Shown: positions 1 through 9,448, numbered from the stretch's first letter. The stretch is 64,000 nucleotides of DNA from Martinezella rhizogenes (GCF_007002745.1 NZ_SGNY01000001.1:868001-932000), one strand, 5' to 3'. Numbers and translations are program-made. The notes: generated by a model from the letters alone, not told the origin.

Positions 1-626
1 TCGCCTTCATAAGCAAGGTCGTTGCCGTCAATGCCGACGCGGTTCACCCCTATGACATAGGCCTGGTTCTCAATGGCGCGTGCCGGCAGCAGGCTTTTCC
101 AATGCGCAGCCCGGCGGGCGGGCCAGCTCGCAATATAAAGCGCCGCGTCATATTGACCGCGATTGCGCGACCAGACCGGAAATCTGAGATCGAAGCAGAT
201 GAAGGGCGCAATGTTCCAGCCCTTCAGGTGCACCACCTGCTGCACCTGCCCCGGCGTATAGTGCTCATGCTCCCCGGCATAGGTGAAGAGATGCCGTTTG
301 TCATAATGAATGAGCGTACCATCCGGGCGGGCCCAGAGCAGCCGATTGAAATAACGGCCGTCCTCTCTAATCGCCACACTCCCGACGATGTCGGCATCGT
401 GCTGACGGGCAGTCTCCCGCAACCATTCCACCGCCGGCCCGTCCATGGGTTCCGCGACAGCCTGCGGATTCATGCTGAAGCCGGTTGTGAACATTTCCGG
501 TAAAACGATCAGGTCCGTCGCACCGATCTCATCCAGATGACGGTCGAATTGCAGCAGGTTCTGCCCGGCATTTTCCCAGGCCAGATCCGCCTGCACCAGC
601 GTTATGCGAAGATCCCTGTCACTCAT
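1..626 (-). CDS. Carbon-nitrogen hydrolase, omega-amidase (YafV/Nit2-like), cut by window edge
   Basis: The N-terminal ~208 residues of a nitrilase-superfamily amidohydrolase can be read; the C-terminus lies outside the window. The Glu-Lys-Cys triad is visible: Glu in LPEMFTTGF, Lys in HYDKRHLF and Cys in FICFDLRFP. The CFDLRFP and DKRHLF forms are typical of the YafV/Nit2 omega-amidases, which hydrolyse alpha-ketoglutaramate or alpha-ketosuccinamate to the keto acid and ammonia in the cytoplasm. The ATG at 626 follows a good AAGGAGAT site. It lies 24 nt after the phosphopantetheinyl transferase gene on the same strand, so it is probably the last known gene of the efflux operon. Family call is strong; the exact substrate is inferred. 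Confidence 0.85.
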   Translation of the reverse strand, partial: MSDRDLRITLVQADLAWENAGQNLLQFDRHLDEIGATDLIVLPEMFTTGFSMNPQAVAEPMDGPAVEWLRETARQHDADIVGSVAIREDGRYFNRLLWARPDGTLIHYDKRHLFTYAGEHEHYTPGQVQQVVHLKGWNIAPFICFDLRFPVWSRNRGQYDAALYIASWPARRAAHWKSLLPARAIENQAYVIGVNRVGIDGNDLAYEG

Positions 627-650
627 GAATATCTCCTTGAAAACATGGTT

Positions 651-1418
651 TTAACGACAAATCAGCCAGGTGCGGACGAAACTGCCTGTCACTGAAAAAC
701 GAATATGGAAACGGCTGCCGGCCGGAAGCGACCGATGCAGCGGGCGTGTCAGCTCCAGCCGCAATTCGTCACGGTCGGGCCTCTCGAAAAGACGTGCGGC
801 ATGAAAATCGAAGTGACGTCCAACGATCGGATAAAGTGCTTTGAACAGCGTCTCCTTGGCGGAAAACACCAGAAAAGGCAGCACCCGACCGTCGCATTGT
901 TCCCGGTCGGCAATCAGCTCTCGCTCCAGCGTGTCGAGGGCGCGTTTCAGGATGATCTCGGTAACCGCGCTAGGTTCTATTTTCTCGACGTCAACGCCAA
1001 CCATCGCTTCACCGTCCAGCGTCGCCATGCTGACGCATATGCCGTGGGAATGGCTGATGGAACCGGATATGCCCGGCGGCCACACAGGCTCGCGCTTGTT
1101 GCCGATGCCGATCGGAACAGAAGGCCTGCCCAGAAGCTTCAGCGCCGCCTGCCCCAGAAAACGCCCTGCGAGAAACTCGGCCTGCCGTTTGGGAACAGCC
1201 TCGGCAAGCAGCGTTGGCATCACCACCTCCAGCCTGTCGAACAGCGCCGGCCGATAACAGGGCAGATGATATTGCGCTTCGAGCGCGACGACGTTTTTCG
1301 AGCCGGTATCGAGAAAAACCGGGCCGGACAGGAAACCGTCCGAACGGCAAACGGCGGCGGCAATATCGTCTCGCATGACGGGTGCGTTGGTGCCTGAAAT
1401 CTGGTGGCCGGGCATCAT
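651..1418 (-). CDS. 4'-phosphopantetheinyl transferase, EntD type
   Basis: A 255-residue Sfp/EntD-family enzyme that moves 4'-phosphopantetheine from CoA to a serine of acyl, aryl or peptidyl carrier proteins. Visible signatures are the CoA-binding SISHSHG (about residues 120-126), the Mg-binding VGVDVEK (140-146) and the helix FSAKETLFKALYP (185-197). The length suits EntD enzymes that activate siderophore or polyketide synthases rather than the ~130-aa AcpS of fatty acid synthesis. The ATG at 1418 overlaps the stop of the RND pump as ATGA, so translation is coupled; a second in-frame ATG at 1376 is possible. Being placed in an efflux operon is unusual and hints that the exported compound is made on carrier proteins; no synthase is in the window. 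Confidence 0.9.
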   Translation of the reverse strand: MMPGHQISGTNAPVMRDDIAAAVCRSDGFLSGPVFLDTGSKNVVALEAQYHLPCYRPALFDRLEVVMPTLLAEAVPKRQAEFLAGRFLGQAALKLLGRPSVPIGIGNKREPVWPPGISGSISHSHGICVSMATLDGEAMVGVDVEKIEPSAVTEIILKRALDTLERELIADREQCDGRVLPFLVFSAKETLFKALYPIVGRHFDFHAARLFERPDRDELRLELTRPLHRSLPAGSRFHIRFSVTGSFVRTWLICR

Positions 1419-4400
1419 CCTTGCCCCCGCAACGTTTCGGCCCCGCCGGTCATCAGCTGTTCCGCCCCTGCCCGGTCAGCGGCCGTGACGGAAGTGAGGC
1501 GCTGCAGCCTGCGGCCCAGCCAGCCGCGCAGGTCGTCCATATAGGTGAAAACGACAGGCACGAAAACGAGGCTCAACAGGGTGGAGGTGATGAGGCCACC
1601 AATGACGGCAATCGCCATCGGCGCGCGAAAACCGGCATCCGCCCCCACGCCCAGCGCCGCCGGCATCATGCCGGCAACCATGGCAAGCGTGGTCATGATG
1701 ATCGGCCGGGCACGTTCAACCCCGGATTCAACCAGCGCTCGATGGCGGTCAAGGCCGTTGTTTCGCTTCTCGATGGCGAATTCCACCAGCAGGATGGAGT
1801 TCTTGGTAACGATGCCCATCAGCATCAACAGGCCAATGACGGCCGGCAGATCGAGGGCGCCGCCGTAAAGCATGAGGCCGACGATCGCTCCCCCCACCGA
1901 AAGCGGCAACGCCACAAGAATGGTGATCGGCTGGAGAAAGTCCTTGAAGAGGACGACCAGTACGGCGAGCACCATAAGCAGGCCGAACAACATGGCCGCG
2001 CTAAAACTCTGGAACATCTCGCCAATATATTCCGCATCGCCATATTGCACTTCCCGCACCCCGGCTGGAAGCGACGCCATGGCAGGTAAGGCGTGAATGC
2101 GCTCCAGCGCCACGCCCAGCGGAATGCCGGCAAGATCGGCACTGATTGTCACACGGCGCTGACGGTCAAAGCGGTTGAGTTGTCCCGGCCCTTCCGAAAC
2201 TGAAAGATCGGCGATGGACATCAGCGGCACGCTGCCATTTGCTCCCGACACCCTGAGCATGCCGAGCGTATCGAGATTGCTCTGCGCATCCCTGTCGATC
2301 ATCACGCGGATCGGCACCTGCCGGTCGCCAATGTTGAACTTGGCGGAGTTGGCGTCGGTATCGCCCGTGGTTGCAATGCGCATGACGGCGGCGATGGACT
2401 GCGTGGAAATGCCAAGCCGGGCCGCTTCATCGAAACGTGGCCTTATCTGCAATTCGGCGCGTGGCAGGGGTTCGATGGTCTGCACATTGGCAATGCCGGC
2501 AAGGCCGCGCATTCCTGTTTCGACGGCAAACGCCGCGGCCGCGAGCTTCTCCGGCGCATCGCCGACGAGAATGATGGAAATATCGCGCGCCGCATTTTCG
2601 TTCTGGAATGCAAAGCGAATATTCGGCGTGCGGGCTATGACGTTTGCGGCAGCCAGTTCGAACTGGCGCTGGGAAAGCGTCCGCTCGGACGAAGGCACCA
2701 GATTGACCAGCAGCGAAGCGCGAGCAACATCCGGCCCGTCATCAGTGCGGCCGACAGAGGCGAAGATGCTTTTGACCTCCGGCATTTGCCGGAGCGCCGC
2801 CGTTACCGACTGCACGGCATCATCCGTATCGCGCAACGTCGATTCCGGCGGCAGTTCGATCTGGATTCGCGACAGGCTGCGGTCGTCGCTCGGCAGGAAG
2901 CCCGATGGCAGGAGTGGAACGAGAAGGAAGGAACCCACCAGCACCAGAACGCCAATGCCACAGGTTTTCAACCGGTGGCGCAGCGCAAGCTCGAGAAGCG
3001 CAACATAAGCCCGGCCAAGGCGTGATTTCGGCGCTCCATGCTCCTCCACTTTCACCGCCTTCGGCGCCAGAAGATAGGCGGCCATCAGCGGGGTGACGAG
3101 ACGCGCAACCAGCATGCTGGCAAGGACTGCGACCGAAACGGTAAGCCCGAACTGCTTGAAATATTGCCCGATCACCCCACCGATAAAGCTGACCGGCAGA
3201 AACACTGCAACAATGGTGGCGGTGATTGCCAGAACCGCAAAACCGATCTGGTCCGCCGCATCGATCGACGCCTGAAACGGCCGCTTGCCCATATGGAGGT
3301 GGCGGTCGATATTCTCCACCTCAACGATGGCGTCATCAACGAGAATGCCGATCACCAGCGTCAGCGCCAGAAGGGTGATGCTGTTGAGCGTGAAATCAAG
3401 CCACAGCATCACCGCAAACGTAGGCAGGATCGATAACGGCATGGCAACGGCGGCGATCAGCGTTGCACGCCAGTCGCGCAGGAAGAAAAACACCACCACG
3501 ACCGTCAGCACCGCGCCCTCGATCAGGGTTTCCATGGCGACCTCGTAGCTCGCCCTCGTATAATCGACCGTCGAAAGCACCCGATCGATTTCGACGCCCG
3601 GATAAGTGTCGATCAGCCGTGCGATGGTGGCGTTCACGCCATTTTCGACGGCCGTATCGCTCGAACCCTTGGTCCGGAACACCGAAAAGCCGACCACCGG
3701 TTCACCATCAAGGCGCGACAACTCGCGCGGTTCGGCCGATCCGTCCGTTACCTTGCCAAGCGTGGCGAGTGTCGTCCATTGGCCGTTGGGAAGGCTGATC
3801 GGCCGTTCCGCAAGCTCGCCGGCGGTAATCGCGCCGCCGACGGCGCGGATCGACTGTTCCTTTTCATTGAGCCGGCTTCTGCCGCCGGGCACATTGGTGT
3901 TGAACGCCTGAACCTGATTGTTGATATCCTCGGCGGTAATGCCGAAGGCAATGAGCTGGTCGGGGTCAAGCTGCACCGTGATTTCGCGGCTGACGCCGCC
4001 AAGCCTTTGCACGCGCTGCACGCCCTTGGTTGTCAGGAGTTCCCGCGCAATCGTCTCGTCAACGAACCATGAGAGATCGACAGGCGACATCTGCGGTGCA
4101 CGAACGGCGAAATAGAGGATCGCCCCACCCTCGACATCCAGGCTGGCAATGATCGGCTCCTCGATGTCGCGCGGCATTTCGGTACGGATTTGCAAGACTG
4201 CCTGGCGCACATCATTGGTGGCGCGGGCGGTGTCAATGCCGAGCTGGAACTCCACCGTCGTGGTCGACAGGCCGTCACCGATGGTCGACTGGATATGCCG
4301 GATGCCGGCAAGGCCTGAAATCGCGCCTTCGACACGCCGGGTCACCTGTGTTTCCAGTTCGGCCGGGGCAGCACCGGCCTGGGCGATGGACACCGTGACG

Positions 4401-4534
4401 ATCGGAAAATCGACGCGGGGATTGGCGTTGACCGGCAGCTTCAAAAAGGACTGAATGCCGACGATCGTCAACAGCAGGAAGAGAACGAGAGTGGGGATCG
4501 GACGGCGGATGGCCCAGGACGAAATATTGGTCAT
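1415..4534 (-). CDS. RND multidrug efflux transporter, inner-membrane pump (AcrB/MdtC-like)
   Basis: A 1039-residue HAE1-type RND transporter, the proton-driven pump of a tripartite efflux system. It begins with the short cytoplasmic stretch ISSWAIRRPIPT before TM1, has two large periplasmic loops, and carries the paired aspartates of TM4 in GILVDDAIVEVENI near residue 400 that relay protons. Length matches the family. I choose ATG 4534; the preceding in-frame TTG at 4537 would add one residue. That ATG overlaps the stop of the membrane fusion protein by one base (TGATG) and the pump's own stop overlaps the PPTase start, so the three genes form a tightly coupled operon. No outer membrane TolC partner is present, so it presumably uses one encoded elsewhere. 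Substrate unknown. Confidence 0.95.
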   Translation of the reverse strand: MTNISSWAIRRPIPTLVLFLLLTIVGIQSFLKLPVNANPRVDFPIVTVSIAQAGAAPAELETQVTRRVEGAISGLAGIRHIQSTIGDGLSTTTVEFQLGIDTARATNDVRQAVLQIRTEMPRDIEEPIIASLDVEGGAILYFAVRAPQMSPVDLSWFVDETIARELLTTKGVQRVQRLGGVSREITVQLDPDQLIAFGITAEDINNQVQAFNTNVPGGRSRLNEKEQSIRAVGGAITAGELAERPISLPNGQWTTLATLGKVTDGSAEPRELSRLDGEPVVGFSVFRTKGSSDTAVENGVNATIARLIDTYPGVEIDRVLSTVDYTRASYEVAMETLIEGAVLTVVVVFFFLRDWRATLIAAVAMPLSILPTFAVMLWLDFTLNSITLLALTLVIGILVDDAIVEVENIDRHLHMGKRPFQASIDAADQIGFAVLAITATIVAVFLPVSFIGGVIGQYFKQFGLTVSVAVLASMLVARLVTPLMAAYLLAPKAVKVEEHGAPKSRLGRAYVALLELALRHRLKTCGIGVLVLVGSFLLVPLLPSGFLPSDDRSLSRIQIELPPESTLRDTDDAVQSVTAALRQMPEVKSIFASVGRTDDGPDVARASLLVNLVPSSERTLSQRQFELAAANVIARTPNIRFAFQNENAARDISIILVGDAPEKLAAAAFAVETGMRGLAGIANVQTIEPLPRAELQIRPRFDEAARLGISTQSIAAVMRIATTGDTDANSAKFNIGDRQVPIRVMIDRDAQSNLDTLGMLRVSGANGSVPLMSIADLSVSEGPGQLNRFDRQRRVTISADLAGIPLGVALERIHALPAMASLPAGVREVQYGDAEYIGEMFQSFSAAMLFGLLMVLAVLVVLFKDFLQPITILVALPLSVGGAIVGLMLYGGALDLPAVIGLLMLMGIVTKNSILLVEFAIEKRNNGLDRHRALVESGVERARPIIMTTLAMVAGMMPAALGVGADAGFRAPMAIAVIGGLITSTLLSLVFVPVVFTYMDDLRGWLGRRLQRLTSVTAADRAGAEQLMTGGAETLRGQG

Positions 4535-5781
4535 CAACGCCCCTCCCCTTTCTGCGCCATCTCATCCACGCCGACGATCTGGTCGCCGTCACGCAGAAAA
4601 GCACTGGCGCTTTTAACGACGCGTTCGGCCGGCTCCAGCCCCTCAAGGATTTCGATGATGCCGTTCTGCGCCTGCCCCAGGCGAACGGTGCGTCGCGCCA
4701 CCCTGTCATTGTGATCGACCACGACGAGCTGTGCGGTGCCTCCACGGCGCAGCCGCAGGGCCGCCTCGGGCACGGCGACACGGAACCGGCGCTCACCAAG
4801 ATCGACCTTGCCACGGGCAAACGCGCCGGTGCGCAGATCTGCGAACGGAGAAACGGCGATCCGCACGATACCGAGGCGGCTCTGGGTGTTGACCGCCGGT
4901 TCGACGACACGGATGGTGCCCTGAATGGGCCGGCTGACACCATTGACAGTGATCGTCACCGACTGGCCGGCCTGCAGCGACGGCAGCACCCGTTCCGGCG
5001 CTTCGGCCAGAAACTCCAACTCTCCATCCTGCAACAGACGAAACAACGGTTCAGTGCTATCGGGCATCGCGCCGATGCGGGCGTAACGCTGGGTGATGAC
5101 GCCGGGTTTGGGCGACAGGATTTCGGTACGCTCCAGTTCAAGACGGTTCTGGGTAAGCTGCGCCTGCGTGCCGGCAAGTTCCGCCCGCGCGCCTTCGATT
5201 TTCGCCGCCGCCATGGCCGCCGCAGCGCGCCGCTGGCCAAGCTGCTCCTTGCTGACGCTGGAGCCGGAAAGCCCTTCTGCGCGACGCAGATTTTCGCTTG
5301 CCTCGATCTCGGCGGCCTCGGCTTCCGCAAGCGCAGCACGCGAACGGGCAACATTGGCCTCCGTCTGCTGGACCTGTGCGGCGAGCGTCTTGCTCTCCAG
5401 CCGCGCCAGCAGCTGCCCGGCGGCGACGGTATCGCCGACATCAACAGAAACCTCGACAATGCGTTGACCGGTCACGGCCGTTCCGATCGAAATATCATTG
5501 CGGGCGGCCAGAAGACCGGCCACATCCTGGCTCGCGTTAAAGTCATAGGACGCTGCCGCAACAACGGACACATGCGGCAACACTTTGGCGGCCTGCGCAT
5601 TCTGCGCCGCTGCCGGTGTTTCTTCGCCAGCCAGCATCAGCCACACAGTGACACCCAAAAAAGCGGCAGCTGCCGCCCCCCACCAGAACAGTCTGGTGGT
5701 GAAACCCCGCCTGCGTTTTTCGGAAGATGTGGGCTCGGCATATCCGGTGGAATTTTCAGCGATAGAGTTCGGTTCGGTCAT
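4534..5781 (-). CDS. RND efflux membrane fusion protein (HlyD/AcrA family)
   Basis: A 415-residue periplasmic adaptor that links the RND pump to an outer membrane channel. After the start MTEPNSIAEN comes an Arg-rich stretch and one membrane anchor (LFWWGAAAAAFLGVTVWLML), then the lipoyl half-motif beginning VTGQRIVEVSVDVGD, a coiled-coil hairpin rich in Ala, Glu and Arg (roughly residues 135-215), the second lipoyl half and beta-barrel domains. A longer reading frame starting at 5928 would run back into the MFS gene; ATG 5781 lies beyond the MFS stop and puts the basic N-terminus before the anchor, so I prefer it, although its ribosome site is weak. The gene lies between the MFS exporter and the RND pump in the same operon. 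Confidence 0.92.
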   Translation of the reverse strand: MTEPNSIAENSTGYAEPTSSEKRRRGFTTRLFWWGAAAAAFLGVTVWLMLAGEETPAAAQNAQAAKVLPHVSVVAAASYDFNASQDVAGLLAARNDISIGTAVTGQRIVEVSVDVGDTVAAGQLLARLESKTLAAQVQQTEANVARSRAALAEAEAAEIEASENLRRAEGLSGSSVSKEQLGQRRAAAAMAAAKIEGARAELAGTQAQLTQNRLELERTEILSPKPGVITQRYARIGAMPDSTEPLFRLLQDGELEFLAEAPERVLPSLQAGQSVTITVNGVSRPIQGTIRVVEPAVNTQSRLGIVRIAVSPFADLRTGAFARGKVDLGERRFRVAVPEAALRLRRGGTAQLVVVDHNDRVARRTVRLGQAQNGIIEILEGLEPAERVVKSASAFLRDGDQIVGVDEMAQKGEGR

Positions 5782-5840
5782 GATGGAAGCGGTCCGGATG
5801 GGAAATTGAAGGAGATGGGAGGATTGCGACGGCTCCCCGA

Positions 5841-7142
5841 TCATGGCGGCGATTTGCCGAGCATCCGCGTCGCCCGGCTGAGGAGAACCCAGAGCACCAG
5901 CAAACAGAGGGTTGCCGTCAGCCCCCACAGGAACAATGCGGGACCGACAGCCTCCATGCCGAAACCGGCGATCAGCACGGCGAGCGGCGTCGCCATCATG
6001 GCAATTGCCGCGGTCGTCCCAAGCACGCTGCCCCGGATCGAGGCCGGTGCGCGTTTCAGGAACATCGCATTGGCGAGCGGGCCAAGCGCCCCGGTCGACA
6101 GGCCGATCAAGGCAGCCGCGAAAAATAGATATGGACCGGTCTCAATGAAGGCTATCAGACCGATCGCAAGCGTGGCGCCGGATATGCCCGCCAGAAGCAC
6201 AAAGCGTCCGTTCCAGCCATGGCCCCATATGGCAAAGGTGACAGCCGAGAAGGCCGCCCCTGCCCCGGAAACCGCGAGGAACAGCCCGAGGTCGAGAACA
6301 TCCGCCCCGCTTGCCTTGAACAGGACCGGTAGAACAACGGCGTTGAGCGCACCGAAAACCGCCAGCATCACCATGGCGACGACAAGCATGAGACGCAGCA
6401 GCGGTTCGGTCAGCAGGAAGCACAGGCCCGCAAGCGCCGCACCGCCCTTGTCCGGATCGGTGATCCTGCGGCGATGACGCGGCAGGCAGATCGCGCCGAT
6501 GACGGCGGCAAGCAGCGAGCAGCCGGCCGTGATCAGCAGGGCATATTCAATGCCGAAAGCGGCGATTGCGATGCCGGCGACCGGCGGGCCGAAGATCAGC
6601 GCAGTGTTTTCCAGCAGTTCATCAATCGACGTCACCCGCTCGATCGGCATGCGTGCAACACGGGCGAGTTCCGGCACCCTTGCATCATGGGCGATCATGC
6701 CCGGCCCATCGAGAAGCGCGCCGATCACGATCAGGCCGATCAGCAGGCCGATATCCAGCTGTCCGGTCATCATCAGCAACGGAATGGCTGCAACGCTCAA
6801 TGCGCTGGCAAGATCGGCAGTAACGGCAACGACACGCGAACCGAAACGGTCAACGATCGGCCCGCCGAAAAAAGCGCCGATCACCAGCGGCATCATGCCG
6901 GCCGCCGCCGCAATCCCGGTCCATGCGGCATTGCCTGTCAGGGAAAGCACGATCCATGGCAGCACGACGCCGGCCACCGCATTCCCGAAAAGCGACAGGG
7001 CGCCGGCAAGGATGATGCCATAGAGCGGAATGCGGCTGTGCGGAAGACCAAGTCCGCGAGGCCCCGCCTCGGAGCCGGCGTCGAGATCAGCATATGCCGC
7101 CGCAAGGCGCATCGTCTCGGCAGGGCTGCTGTCTGAAGGCAT
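5841..7142 (-). CDS. MFS transporter, DHA3/EntS-like exporter
   Basis: A 433-residue major facilitator with about twelve hydrophobic segments. The first half has the loop motif GGPIVDRFGSRVV between TM2 and TM3, the MFS signature for this drug and siderophore exporter class (DHA3, to which EntS belongs). The start is the ATG at 7142, with GGAG eight bases upstream. It is the first gene of the minus-strand operon that continues with the membrane fusion protein 59 nt later. Having both an MFS exporter and an RND system in one transcript fits a two-step export path, cytoplasm to periplasm and periplasm to outside, as described for siderophores; this is inference, since the substrate cannot be read from sequence. 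Confidence 0.85.
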   Translation of the reverse strand: MPSDSSPAETMRLAAAYADLDAGSEAGPRGLGLPHSRIPLYGIILAGALSLFGNAVAGVVLPWIVLSLTGNAAWTGIAAAAGMMPLVIGAFFGGPIVDRFGSRVVAVTADLASALSVAAIPLLMMTGQLDIGLLIGLIVIGALLDGPGMIAHDARVPELARVARMPIERVTSIDELLENTALIFGPPVAGIAIAAFGIEYALLITAGCSLLAAVIGAICLPRHRRRITDPDKGGAALAGLCFLLTEPLLRLMLVVAMVMLAVFGALNAVVLPVLFKASGADVLDLGLFLAVSGAGAAFSAVTFAIWGHGWNGRFVLLAGISGATLAIGLIAFIETGPYLFFAAALIGLSTGALGPLANAMFLKRAPASIRGSVLGTTAAIAMMATPLAVLIAGFGMEAVGPALFLWGLTATLCLLVLWVLLSRATRMLGKSPP

Positions 7143-7566
7143 TACGATCTCCAAATTTCACCGAACCAGTGCTGCGGGCGATGATGACGGCGGCAAATGA
7201 CTTGAGCGCACGGCTGCGCCAAGGCGCGCGACAGGTCACGTCAGCAACCCCGCTCGCCCACTCATAAGCATCAAATGTTTCATTAATTAAGTAGTCAGTC
7301 TATTTATTATGGAGAAGTCTTTTTTGTCAAGCTGGCACGAGAAAAATCAGGAAGGCAGCGAGAACGCCGTGCGGGCTAGCGCGCTCCAGACATTGGACCG
7401 TGCATGAATGCAGGACGTTGAGATGGCTTGAAGGTCAGGGCGTCACAGGTTCGACACTTGCGCTTGCATGGTTTTCACGCGTGAACATATCAAGCCGTGC
7501 TAATTTCCGTATTCGTAAAGAAATGCGAATTATATCAATATATAAAAAGAATTTTCTAATCCAAAT
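7143..7566. promoter_or_regulatory. Intergenic region with efflux operon promoter
   Basis: A 424-bp gap with no convincing gene. For the minus-strand operon there is a good sigma-70 promoter: -35 TTGACA at 7330-7325, an 18-base spacer, and -10 TAAATA at 7306-7301. A quasi-palindrome TAGACTGACTA (7302-7292) lies at the -10 and start region, where a TetR-type repressor could bind. No regulator gene lies next to it. The left part (about 7490-7566) is AT-rich and contains the small inverted repeat TTCG..CGAA near 7513-7530. The end of the ClC gene lies at 7567. Confidence 0.5.
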
Positions 7567-9348
7567 TTATAGTTCTCCGGATGCCTCCCGGCGTCTCAGT
7601 TCCAGCTCTTCGCTGTAGCGCCTGAGCGTATGGCTCTCGGTAAGCAGACCAACCGGGCGGTTCTCTATCTTGTCGTTAACGACAACCAGCGCTTCGCTTT
7701 CCGTGGCATCAAAGGCGGCTGCTGCCTGACGCGCATTCATGGTCGGCAACAGCACGTCGTTCTTATATTGCAGATAGGTCTCAAGGCTGATCTTGCTTGG
7801 ATCACGATCCATCGGGTCGGCGTAAATTTCCGGCACGAGGACGATGCCGGCATAACGCCCGTCATCATGGGTCATGATCACCCGCTGCGTCGAACCGAGC
7901 GGGAACTTCTCCTTGAAGGCCGGGAGCCCCATGCTGACATTGGCCTTGCGGATATCGGCACGCATCATCTTGCCGACCGTCAGGTCGCGGATCCAGCCAA
8001 TATCATGGGCGCTGCGAATACTCTCTCCGCGCAGGTGAAAACGCCACGTGGCGAAGGAATAACCGAAGGTCGTGCGCACCACCAGCGACGTTGTGATGAC
8101 GGCGGCGAGCACCAGAGCCGTGATCTGGAAGTCACCCGTCAGTTCCAGCGCCAGGAACGTCATCGTCAAAGGGCCACCGATGATGGCGGCGGCAAAGGCG
8201 CTCATACCGATCACCGCATAAACGATGGGCGCTGTCGAGCCATAGCCGATATAGGGGGCGCAGAGCGCAAAAACTTTACCCAGAAGCGACCCCATGAACA
8301 GCGAGGCGAAAAACAGGCCGCCGCGAAAATTGGAACCGATGGAAATGGCGCTGGCCGCCGCTTTCAGCAGGAAGAGCCCGACCAGCCCGTAAATCGTCAG
8401 TTCGGCATCAATATTGAGATGCAGCGCGCCGTGGCCGCTCGACAGGACCTGCGGTGAAATCAGCGCAAGAGCGCCGACCGCCATGCCGCCAATCGCCGGA
8501 CGCAGCCAGCCGGGAATGGCGCTTTTGCGGGCCGTCTCCTCAATGAAGGAAACCGTCTGCATCAGCACGATACCGATCGCCGCGCACACGACTCCCAGAA
8601 AGATGGCGGGCACATAATCTGCAGGCGTCACGCGGCTGGCATCGACAATATCGATCGACAGGCCATGACCGCCGATAATCCCGATAACGGTGGTGGCCAC
8701 CAGCGCCGACACAATGAGCGGCGCAAGCGTCACGACGGTGTAGGTGCCGATAATGAGTTCGATGGCGTAAAACGCCCCCGTCAGAGGCGCATTGAAGGCC
8801 GCCGCAATCGCACCTGCAGCACCACAGCCGACGAGGATGCGCATATCCCCTCGCCGCAGTTTCAGCTTGATGCCGATCTTCGAGGCCACACCGCTGGCGA
8901 TCTGCGTATAACCGGCTTCAAGCCCGACCGACGCGCCGAAACCGTTGGAGACGATGTTCTGCACGCAAACGATGATGCTGTCCGTCAGCGACAGGCGGCC
9001 GCCATGCAGGGCATTGGCCTCGATCGGGTCGACCATCGGTTTCTTGCGGGTCTTTGAAAGAATGAAGATAATCACGCCAAGCACGATGCCGCCGACAACC
9101 GGTCCGGCAAGCACGACGGGGCCAGAGAGATCGCTGCTGCTCAGCCGCTCGGTACCGAAGACCAGCACATGCAGCGCCGTGCTCAACGCGCCGATCAGCG
9201 CCACCAGAAGGCCCGCTGCAATGCCAATGAGAGCGGCAAGAGCCACCAGCCCCAGTTCGCCGCGACGGAACATTGCCCGCAACCGGCTGGCGCGCAGATT
9301 GTCGAAAAAGCTCGCCATACTGGGTGCACGGAAAGGCCGGGTCGACAT
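7567..9348 (-). CDS. ClC-family chloride channel/transporter with C-terminal CBS domains
   Basis: A 593-residue ClC protein. The pore half carries GFGASVGLEAGYTQ, equivalent to the G(K/R)EGP region with the gating glutamate, and GCGAAGAIAAAFNAPLTGAF, followed by GSNFRGGLFFASLFMGSLLG in the second half. From about residue 445 the protein becomes soluble and holds a CBS pair (VGKMMRADIRK ... and the terminal region ending LLTESHTLRRYSEEL), which usually senses nucleotides or controls gating. The first residues before TM1 include a basic stretch (NLRASRLRAMFRRGE). Start ATG 9348. It stands alone between two oppositely regulated units. Whether it is a channel or a proton/chloride antiporter cannot be told here; the proline of GxEGP is replaced (GLEAG). 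Confidence 0.92.
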   Translation of the reverse strand: MSTRPFRAPSMASFFDNLRASRLRAMFRRGELGLVALAALIGIAAGLLVALIGALSTALHVLVFGTERLSSSDLSGPVVLAGPVVGGIVLGVIIFILSKTRKKPMVDPIEANALHGGRLSLTDSIIVCVQNIVSNGFGASVGLEAGYTQIASGVASKIGIKLKLRRGDMRILVGCGAAGAIAAAFNAPLTGAFYAIELIIGTYTVVTLAPLIVSALVATTVIGIIGGHGLSIDIVDASRVTPADYVPAIFLGVVCAAIGIVLMQTVSFIEETARKSAIPGWLRPAIGGMAVGALALISPQVLSSGHGALHLNIDAELTIYGLVGLFLLKAAASAISIGSNFRGGLFFASLFMGSLLGKVFALCAPYIGYGSTAPIVYAVIGMSAFAAAIIGGPLTMTFLALELTGDFQITALVLAAVITTSLVVRTTFGYSFATWRFHLRGESIRSAHDIGWIRDLTVGKMMRADIRKANVSMGLPAFKEKFPLGSTQRVIMTHDDGRYAGIVLVPEIYADPMDRDPSKISLETYLQYKNDVLLPTMNARQAAAAFDATESEALVVVNDKIENRPVGLLTESHTLRRYSEELELRRREASGEL

Positions 9349-9398
9349 GCTGTTCCTTCTCAGGCAACGTCAAAGCGCGACGCGCCTGTACTAGTGTT

Positions 9399-9446
9399 TC
9401 AAAGCACGTCTCTGTTCCAAAACCGGCAACCGATTTTGAGAGACAT
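9399..9446. repeat. Palindromic intergenic mosaic repeat
   Basis: A long imperfect hairpin: the arm GCACGTCTCT...CAAAACCGG pairs with CCGATTTTGAGAGACATGC around a CAA loop. The same type of ~50-bp palindrome, often beginning and ending GAGCATG, is common between genes in Rhizobiaceae. It reaches to within a few bases of the stop codon of the MBL gene at 9449 and may serve as its 3' hairpin. Confidence 0.5.
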
Positions 9447-9448
9447 GC

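Noticed and set aside
4534..5928. Longer membrane fusion protein starting at GTG 5928
   Set aside because: It would overlap the MFS gene by 88 bases and add residues unlike an adaptor N-terminus; ATG 5781 gives a normal anchor.
7400..7618. Plus-strand 72-codon frame near the end of the ClC gene
   Set aside because: Runs from AT-rich non-coding sequence into the antisense of ClC; no ribosome site.
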